Shown: positions 56,401-64,000 of the stretch, one piece after another
How the letters are laid out: each line of letters opens with the position of its first letter
How positions within the stretch are numbered: position 1 is the first letter of the stretch
From: Dipylidium caninum
Taxonomy: Eukaryota > Platyhelminthes > Cestoda > Cyclophyllidea > Dipylidiidae
Length of the DNA stretch: 64,000 nucleotides
Assembly (NCBI GenBank): GCA_017562135.1
Contig: QEYB01001152.1
Span: 496,001-560,000 of the forward strand
Direction: 5' to 3'
The notes under the pieces: model-generated
What the model saw: only the letters and a program-made list of their open reading frames with translations
What the model was told of the DNA's origin: nothing
The model's database searches: none
Program-made: the position numbers and the translations under genes

Positions 56401-57378
56401 TAATGTCATTTGGCTATCAGTGGAGTGCTTTCAGATGTGTAACATCGGCTAGATCTGGGTATGATGGGCGAAAGTTGCCAAATAAGAGTCGGATTAACTT
56501 TGTGACTTAACAAAGACCGAGCAAATAAATATCCTTTCGTTATTGTTTTGAAGCGTAAGTGATTAAACACACTCTTGTTTCAGTTCTACCTACGTGGTAT
56601 GGCTTACGATATTACGATAACATGATTATTAATCTTACACACTATGGAATCTCACTTAATCTACAAATGCCATCTAGAAAATTTACTAACGTGGAAGCTA
56701 CTTTTGCTTAATCATGTACATATCCCTTGCACTTTTCCAAATTATTAGGCTTTCAAAATCCCAACTGGAGTCTCTCCTAGACATCATCGATACTGTTTGT
56801 GCGTCTACCGAAATGTTCTTCTCCGAGGCTTCTTTCAAAGGGCAACCAACCCTCTCGTCACTTCTCGTCTTTCCACAACATTCCGATGAAGTTCCTCCAC
56901 CAAATAGTGTAAGTTCACGGTATTTTTTCGCAACTTTAATTTCTGTTAGTGATTTTGCAACTTGAAAAGAAGTTGCGCTTACGGCTCGACAAAAGGTTAG
57001 GCAAATTCTATGGTAAGCAAGTTAAATGTCAGTTCTTGAGAATTACAACATTCTCTCGAGGAAATCACACTAGTCCACCTCATATCGTACTATATTAGTC
57101 CCAAATCAACTATTTTACAGTTACCACGTGATTAGCCACGTCTGGAGTCTTATTTACTCGGGTTTAAGACTCTACATCCTTGGAAATTGTAGACATCGAT
57201 TCCCGAGAGTATCGCCCAAACTCCAAATACTGAAGCCCAGGTCATTGCTGACTCAAAGCCTAAAAGTAAACCGGCATTACTAGATCGAGCCAGCAGTGCT
57301 GTCGGACCCAACTCGGGACAATCGACGTTTGAAGCGCCGGTGCCCCCACCACGCATTCGGAGCAAGCGCCTCCGATGA
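47455..57378 (+). CDS. CEP152: Cep152/Asterless-like centrosomal coiled-coil protein
   Basis: Cep152/Asterless binds Plk4 and anchors it for centriole duplication. Exons: 47455-47535, 47603-47746, 48216-48421, 48673-48812, 48887-49087, 49246-49410, 49589-49728, 49950-50150, 50192-50339, 50372-50463, 50538-50950, 51907-52156, 52377-52511, 53273-53508, 53878-53980, 54042-54101, 54347-54499, 54571-54834, 54913-55156, 55849-56044, 56749-56908 and 57193-57378; all phases agree, 1305 residues. The acidic start (NAEDEESD, then LDRLIKDELDATDL) resembles the Plk4-binding N terminus of Cep152. Residues 1-257 are otherwise Ser/Asn/Gln-rich, and coiled coil begins near 257. EELRDVREQLSLYEQRLGI matches the Cep152 ELKDEISLYE stretch. 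FWREELPRQ and the following helix match RWLGELPELAEYQ. EVQAYVKSCQERCAKVL matches the conserved C-terminal helix. The tail ends in a basic KRLR. Introns of 41 and 32 nt occur at 50151-50191 and 50340-50371. The identity rests on motif order, because coiled coils align loosely. Confidence 0.8.
47932..47967 (+). repeat. Two exact 18-bp tandem copies
   Basis: GGTGTTACGGCGCTTTTT occurs twice back to back inside intron 2 of the Cep152-like gene. The GC-rich core stands out in AT-rich intron sequence. Confidence 0.85.
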
Positions 57379-57824
57379 AGCCCACCACGTCCGTAAGCAC
57401 ACACAGGAATCCTACGTCAAGTGCGCCATGTACAAATGTGTTTAATTATGTACCTTTACAACAGCCATTACCTCAACTAAATATAACGTCTTACTTTCAT
57501 CAGTAAGTTTCTCTACCCCTTTAGGTAACGTTAAATCATGTTAGTTCACATCGGCTCAAAATTTTGCGATATAAGAGTTTACAGACCTCATTCGGGTTAC
57601 TTGTGCATGTTATTAATGCACATAAATAGGTGAATCGAAAGCTTATTACTAAATGACCTGGGTTACAGCTTCTCTAAAGCAACAGGTCTACCCTTGTTTG
57701 GGTCGAAGCTGAAATTCTATTTAAGTCATAAGTAAAGAACCAAGTTTATTTATTGACAGAGTAACAGCTTATCTGAAACCTGATAACGATCATAACCGCG
57801 TAACAGCAGTATCCTTCGAAATAT
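57379..57824. other. Convergent 3' region, Cep152-like / PDIA6
   Basis: About 450 bp between two facing stop codons, holding both 3' UTRs. No gene or repeat seen. The spacing leaves room for overlapping 3' UTRs. Confidence 0.6.
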
Positions 57825-60602
57825 TCAGAGTTCACTTTTGATCCCGAGTTCACTGAGATCAATTTCGTCTTGATGTACCAGCTGAAAATAAGTAGAAACA
57901 ACCGCCTCAGACAGTGGAAGTCGTTACAATTAGTAAATCTATCAACCCTGATTCCACTGGATTAGGTTGCAGTGCAACGACGAGGCCGACTTCTAGACTA
58001 ATCAACTCCATAAATAGGTGTTAAAGCTAAGGTAACAACCCGAGCAGTAGATTTCTACTGGGCCGCGTGGTTTGTGTGTGAATCGCCATGGTGAAAAGAG
58101 AATAGGTGATAAGAAATTCTCTTACAGGAGCGTCTTTTCCATCCCAAGGCGTGGAGGAGAGGATCGTGGGTAAAGCTGACATGGAATTGAGCGATATGGT
58201 ACCCCGCCCTTGGCTCAGCTCGTATAGGAAATCGCGTATTCCGTCAGCAGCGAAAGAGCCGTGCATCACAGCAAACTTCTGCTTCTTCGCGTTAATTGCC
58301 ACCATCGTCTATTTGGAAGTCAGCACAGAAAACAAATACAAGTGGTTTCTATACAAGGTCATCTCAATTTAGATATCAAATAACACAGTATAGAGGCCAT
58401 AAGCATTGTCAGCAACGCCAAAAAAGCCGACTTACCGGATAGCCGAACCCACCAATTTGAAGAGCCTCTTCGAGTTCCTTATGAGTGCGAGCGGAAGACC
58501 AGAGCCATCTGCAAAATTAAAATCAAGAGCATCAGTTTTACGCAAATAAAACAGAATGAAGACAGGACCAATTACCCCCAATCTTTTCCCCTGTGTTTTT
58601 TGACCACTTCTTTAATGACATCTAGGTAACTTTGGCGGCACTTTGATTGACAGTCCAGTAGATGAGGTAAGAAGCAGATGATACAAAGTTGTTTATGGTC
58701 ACAGGCTTGATGGAGCACTTCGTCTGAGATTATTTCCATTACTTCTGGGGGTGGCCGATTTAATTCTGCCTTCTGTAAACCGAATTCTACAATGCTGTCC
58801 GAGGAGCGAGGCCCATTATATTCCTCAGCTTGCCCCGATTTGAAGTATTTGATTGTTGGGAAACCCCGTATCTAGGAAGAAAATGTCAAGAAGTTGATTT
58901 TGTAACAGCTGTAAAATTTATAGAGAAACTACTCAAAGCTGTGACAGAATTCAGTATATTCAGACCAAAAGCTGTAAGGATATCGCTAATAGGATAGCAA
59001 CAATTTGTGCACCTAATAACATCAAAAAAAAAGGTTTGAGCCCCAGTAGATGACGTACCTCATATCTCGCAGCGATATTAGTGTAAACGGTTGCATCTAT
59101 GGTGCCGACTTTAACTTTGCCTTCGAGTCTATGAGCAGCCCTTTTCCATTCAGGAGCGAGGTTTTTACCTGAGAACATTGAGGTCTTCATTCAGAGAACG
59201 GAAAGTATCCATGTGAACGTAAAGGGAAACAGTAACATGGATACATTTCAACAAGGGATACTCCAGGAATATCCCAAGATTCACTTCGAAACAATGAAGG
59301 TCAATCACTTACAGTGTCCACACCACGGTGCAATGAAAGCAACCAACCAGTCGTCTTCACTCTGGAGGACAAGAGAATCGAAATTTTGGTCTGTCAAGGT
59401 TATGACTGACTCGGATTTCTGGTTATGGTCATTTTTGCTGTTCTGCCAACTGGAATGACTGCCTCCTCCACCACAAGCTCCATTTTCACCCCCAGCGGCC
59501 GATTGCTTCAGTGAGAAATTGAGTTGAACTCCCTACAGTATGAAAGAGGTCGTTTCGACGATCCCGAGTACGAACAATCATAAAAATGAAAACACATATT
59601 GCGGTAAAGGTATTATAACGGTTTAACGAAACAGCTTAGCGGCCGAAGAAAAGTATTGTTACTGACCTCTTTTTTACCCCGCATAGCAACAAACTCGTGA
59701 ATCTGCTGCATCAAGAAATTTACGAGTCCATCAACCGTCCGAGGGCCCGTGTACTTCAAAGAATTACTGGTGCCCTCGTCGGTGCGGAAGACTAAAATTG
59801 TCGGATAGGCCTCAACGCCAAATCGGTTTCCAATATCAGAGTGAGCTTCATTGTCTACCACCCCAAAATGAACAATATCCTACAAAAAATTGACGTTGTG
59901 AAAATATTGTAGTCAAGTCATGTTACTTAAGACAAATAGCTTTATAATCGAATTTACTCACTCTTAGAATACTCGAGGCCTTTTTAAACTTAGGAACAAA
60001 GCTTTCGCAATGGCCACACCAACTGGCATAGAATTTTACGACAGAGATTCCAGGACGGGAAATAAATTGATCGAAATTTTCCTTATTCAATCGGGTCAAA
60101 GAATCATCATCTCCATAAAGGCCGAAGCATGCATGGGTGAAATAAAGTACGATAACTGAAATATAGGCAAAAAGTTAGCATTACTAACTAGATGAAAAAA
60201 TGCAACATGCCAGGATCCTATGGAACTTACTAGCATCTACACTATGGGACCCGCCAAGTCGACGAAATGCATAAGAACTACATTAAGCCCTCTTGGAAAT
60301 TACATCTGGAATTACCTAAATGTGATTAAATAACCTAAGGCGGTGAAATGTTATCCCAGTAAAAAACAAATAACCCCAACCTCGATAACCAAGAAAAAGG
60401 AAGCTGATAAGAGAGCAGCCGGGTAACAAATGTTTATCGAATATCAATTTTACCGTGTACTACGTTGGGACGTTTCCGGTTTTACACAAAAAATCAAACC
60501 TGACCAACATTCATTGGAAGCGGTACACATAAAGGCAACTTTCCTATAAAAGTTCAATTGTTCCGACTCAAGAAATGAAAACTCACATAGCAACCTTGTC
60601 AT
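57825..60602 (-). CDS. PDIA6: Protein disulfide-isomerase A6 (P5-like)
   Basis: ER-lumen thiol-disulfide isomerase. Nine minus-strand exons join in frame: 60587-60602, 59962-60155, 59667-59879, 59313-59532, 59059-59168, 58576-58871, 58436-58508, 58126-58308 and 57825-57881, for 453 residues (human 440). A signal peptide (MTRLLFIVLYFTHACFG) precedes the first thioredoxin domain, with active site WCGHC at 51-55. The second domain has APWCGHC at 210-215, split by an intron inside the last Cys codon. The linker carries a Gly-rich GACGGGG run. IRGFPTIKYF, RPPPEV, GWLWSSA, IGGFGYP, MVAINAKKQKFA and LYELSQGRG then follow in the order seen in PDIA6. The acidic end is EIDLSELGIKSEL, so KSEL replaces KDEL as the ER retrieval signal. 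The third (b-like) region has extra Cys (CFLPHLLDCQSKC). The first coding exon is only 16 nt. Confidence 0.93.
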
Positions 60603-62324
60603 CCTAAGAATGGCAAGATCGGGCCACCGACCAATGCGGCACAAGGTGACGGAAAGCGTTAAAGAAATGATGTGGGGCTAGGCCATTGGCTGCGCACACA
60701 AATTGCGAACAAATTAAATAGAAAATGTCCACCTACGTATCTACACTTGAGGCCATATCCAATTCAAAAAATTACACATTATGTAGTATACAATAGAATG
60801 CACATTTAAGAAGCAACTTCAAATAATTCTTGAGGAATCTGAATTGCAAGGCTTAAAAGATAGTTATTATACAACTCTTACTTGACGGGTCTAGTCAGCA
60901 ACGTTGCAAACAGATTATCTATGCTAGATACGTCAACTTAGGCTGCCAGTTTAATCGTATATTTAATGTTTGTAAAGATCCAGCAACAATCCTCAAAACG
61001 AATGAGATGAAATCGGCTTCGCTTTCATGTCGACCCCCATAAAATGTACAGCCTAGCAAAGATAGTGGTTCATGCAAGCCAAATAACCTCAACCCCAACT
61101 TGATAGAGGCAATGGAAATCTAGAATACATCCTCCATTGGCATTGTTATACGCCTTGTCCAAACGCAGTATTAGGCCCAGTTAAGCAGTTTTAATTACCA
61201 TTTGAGCGGGGCTAGTACCATTAGCGTCCGGCAAGAAGGCGACAGGCATAGCTGCGCATATATCATCTATGGACTGCATTTTTGAACGACTGCCAGTGGA
61301 ACATCGCACCCCGTGAGGGCTCTGTATAAAAGGATTGATCGGGAACCGATTGTGGTTCTGTTCTGGTGTGATTTACGCACTGCCTAATGGACGGATAGGA
61401 ACATCTTTTCCAAGGGAAAAAGTAGAACATCATCCGCTCTTCGCAAGACTAAGCATTCATTTGTAAGGTCACTCGCCTTGTGAGTATACACCAACCATGC
61501 ATATTAAGCGAAATGATGTCAAATACAAAGCAATTCGATGGGTAAAGATGCACATTGTAGTTTGCAGCAGGTAATTACCGCCATTTATGTAAATTTAATT
61601 GATAAGTAGAACGCGCGGTAAATCATTCGCACCTAAGAAGAGGAGCGCCGTTCAACTTTTCACTGCAACCAATAAATTGCCAAAAGGGCAATTTATGGAT
61701 CGCTTCGTACGTGCGAGTAGCAATTCTGTCGTTTTAGGACAATTTTTAAGTATGATAATTTGCTTTTTCTTTTCGGTGCGAAGAGAATTCGGCGTGGTTT
61801 ATAATTTGTATTTTTTCTATCCTCGTAACCATATGACACTGATTTTTGCCAATCTTTCGGGGCACTCACGTGCCTGCGTCTTTTAAAGGCTCGTGTTCTA
61901 ATCCGCTAATTCTGCGATAAGTCATAAAGATGTCAAAAATTTTGAAAATGCCTTTGTAATTAGACCCTTAACACTACCATGGTCTTTAACAGATTTCAAT
62001 ATGGTCAGCGGTGATAGTGTCATTTTTATAGTTTTTACGCCCTTTCTGGTACTCTCATTCTTGATTGTTAGTGTGTTATGTCGTCTGTATAAAACTAAAT
62101 GATGAAGCTTCTGAATTTTTATCGGCGGGATTTTTTGTGCTGTATCGATAAGTAGGTACGAAATATTTCTTACCTTTTGACTTTTCATCGTTTAACGGCT
62201 TTCAGTTTATTCTCTAAATCCTTTAGTTCATGTATTACCTACCCGCTATGGAATATAGCTATTATTTTCGTGTTAATTTCGGTTTTATCTCGTTTATTTT
62301 CCCCGTTCAAGAAAGGGTTTTGAA
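60603..62324. other. Divergent intergenic region, PDIA6 / RECQL4
   Basis: About 1.7 kb between head-to-head starts. It is A-rich on the plus strand near PDIA6 and T-rich near RECQL4, changing over at about 61.6 kb. It contains a basic open stretch at 61602-61740 that could be an exon of an unknown protein or a 5' exon, and a perfect hairpin. No other feature was supported. Confidence 0.45.
61673..61695. repeat. Perfect 9-bp inverted repeat
   Basis: TAAATTGCC and GGCAATTTA around the loop AAAAG, inside an open stretch in the PDIA6-RECQL4 intergenic region. It could fold as an RNA hairpin. Confidence 0.6.
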
Positions 62325-64000
62325 ATGTCAGAAACAAATCCGTGGGATGAAACGCCATCATGTTCGAAAAAAGGAAAAAAGATTCCAGTTTCAATGCCAC
62401 AAATACCATTAGCTTCCCGGTTGAAAGCAAATATATTATCAGACCAATCAGACGTTCATCAGATAAAAAAAATTGATTTCGAAACGAAACTTGCAAATGT
62501 CAAAACCAGATTAATCCATCGCCGTCATTTCCATCCCCTCTCTTCGTTTTCGTCCAACGAGAGTGACCCAACTATCCGAAGTGAAAACAGCCTTCGAATT
62601 TCTTTCAAAAATAATGTTGATCTAACTTCACCTCACGGACCAAATTTTGAAGCTGGAGAAAAATTGCTTACTAGCCCTTCGCGGCTTAGTGATGTAACAG
62701 TCTCAGGTATTTTTTAAAATTAAACAATTCATACTCATACTTAATTTTTAGTGCCGAGAAATCCAAATCCTACCAAAGATGAATTCTTTAGGGTCAAAAT
62801 TAACAAAGGTGTAGTTGGAAAAACAGGCTCTTTTATGTCGCTCCCTCGTGCTTTGGATGAAACAAATGAGGCGTCTACCGGTAGGTGGTGCGTGTTATCA
62901 TGGTGGTTTTAGGATTCGCCTGCCCGAAACCGGAAAAGAAACAGCAAACTGATTTCTCGGATTCAATTGCTATGCTAAGTCCACTCTCACCTAATGCAGC
63001 TTTGAAAACAGACGAACTCTGCCTGTTTCAGAGCTCGTCTGAAAATCAACTTCATGTTTTGCGCAATGTTACTGCTGCCGCAAAAATTAATCGCGCCCCT
63101 CCATCTGGAAACTACTTAAAACTAAATCTACGGAAAAAGTGTTTTAGTCGACATGGTACACGGCGACAGGCCCTTAACAGGCTTCAAGTGCGGCGAATCA
63201 AATTTGCCAAGAAGTTGGGTCCTAGGAATCCAACCCTCGGGAAGTGCTTTAAATGCAATCAAACGGGCCACTGGGCTAGTAAGTGCCCGAAGACTATCTC
63301 CGAAAGTCGTGTACAGTTAAAGAAAAAGGAAGTTGAGGACATGGAATTTGATTACAGTCGGATAAAGTGTCGAATTGCTGATTTAGCAGAGTTGCAAAAT
63401 CAGTTCGCTAACGGTCCTCAGTTATATGACCTTTTAAGCGTTGATTCAGAGGCGTTAGAAACTCGAGTTTCCTTCATGCGAAGAGGTTTAAATTTCGATA
63501 TCAAAGAAGTGCGCTCTTACACAAATGAGTTGCTCACCCAAATGGGAATCAAAGAGTTCAGGCCCGGTCAAGAGCGTGTAATTTGGCGTACGATTGCTGG
63601 TAAATCGACCCTTCTTGTTTTGCCAACCGCAGGCGGAAAATCTTTGTGTTACCAGATACCGGCGGCAGTCTTTCAAGTATGTAAATTTTAGAATGATATA
63701 TTCATAGAAATTCTTTCCATCGTCAATAGCCATAGTCATATCTCCGTTGATTTCACTTATGCGAGATCAGGTACTTTCGTCGACTTCTCCTATTAGAGGC
63801 GCTTACTTGAGTTCCACTCAGACAAAAGAAGAAAAAGAGGAGATATTGAAAGCGGTTGACAAGTAGAACTTTCTTTAATGCTTCAAAAAGCCATTTTTAG
63901 TGGGCAATATGCGTATATCTTAATGTCACCAGAGGCTCTGGTGGAGTCGGATTGGATTCTTCGTCAGAATCGCCTAGCATCCATAAGTTTTGTTTGTATA
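62325..64000 (+). CDS. RECQL4: RecQ4 DNA helicase, N-terminal part (cut by window end)
   Basis: ATP-dependent 3'-5' DNA helicase acting in replication initiation and repair. Five exons are visible: 62325-62706, 62752-62880, 62913-63676, 63708-63862 and 63901-64000 (open at the window end), about 510 residues. SRLKANIL near the start matches the RLKANL motif of animal RecQ4. GNYLKLNLRKKCF and the basic run after it match the RecQ4 conserved region before the zinc knuckle. The knuckle is C282-x2-C285-x4-H290-x4-C295 (CFKCNQTGHWASKCP). The helicase core begins with FRPGQERVIW, then Walker A PTAGGKS at 408-414, motif Ia VISPLISLMRDQ, and ILMSPEAL. Motif II and everything after it lie beyond the window. 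The introns are 45, 32, 31 and 38 nt; each is required to avoid a stop codon or keep the frame. The Sld2-like N-terminal segment of vertebrate RecQ4 is not seen, so an upstream exon could be missing from this model. Confidence 0.93.

Noticed and set aside
62881..62912. Possibility that RECQL4 reads straight through instead of splicing
   Set aside because: Reading through gives a TAG stop within 11 codons, whereas removing 32 nt restores a frame leading into the RecQ4 zinc knuckle and helicase core.

Overview
The window is eukaryotic nuclear DNA. It holds seven recognisable protein genes, each split by GT-AG introns whose phases I checked by joining exons by eye. The gene set (Rab8-like GTPase, NDOR1, EI24, type I PIP5K, UGDH, a Cep152/Asterless protein, PDIA6, RECQL4 with a CCHC knuckle) points to a metazoan. 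Spliceosomal introns of 31-49 nt sit beside introns of 1-4 kb, in AT-rich, T-biased DNA. This fits a flatworm, probably parasitic (tapeworm or fluke), but the species cannot be fixed from the sequence alone. There is no CRISPR array, operon or other prokaryotic feature, and I saw no tRNA or rRNA gene.

Layout: Rab8-like gene (minus, 788-5140); a 4.8 kb gap; NDOR1 diflavin reductase (plus, 9921-12739); EI24-type ER membrane protein (plus, 13720-17815); type I PIP5-kinase (plus, about 20766-34250); about 7 kb without a recognised gene, holding a possible two-exon secreted peptide (37208-37658), two doubtful Cys-rich frames and several perfect hairpins; UDP-glucose 6-dehydrogenase (minus, 41294-45864); Cep152/Asterless-like coiled-coil protein of 22 exons (plus, 47455-57378); PDIA6-type disulfide isomerase (minus, 57825-60602); RECQL4 helicase, cut by the window end (plus, 62325-64000).

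The genes do not form a pathway. They are housekeeping functions: vesicle traffic and phosphoinositide signalling (Rab8, PIP5K), ER folding and ER membrane (PDIA6, EI24), cytosolic Fe-S assembly (NDOR1), UDP-glucuronate supply (UGDH), centriole duplication (Cep152) and replication/repair (RECQL4). UGDH/Cep152 and PDIA6/RECQL4 are head-to-head pairs separated by 1.6-1.7 kb. Cep152 and PDIA6 converge with about 450 bp between stop codons. Introns and flanks are T-rich on the coding strand, so base composition marks transcription direction.

No clearly new biological system was found. The most useful points for a second look are a probable GC-AG intron in the Rab gene, several introns of 31-38 nt, very small coding exons (16 nt in PDIA6, 25 nt in EI24), the possible secreted peptide gene, and the unexplained hairpin-bearing block at 38-41 kb.
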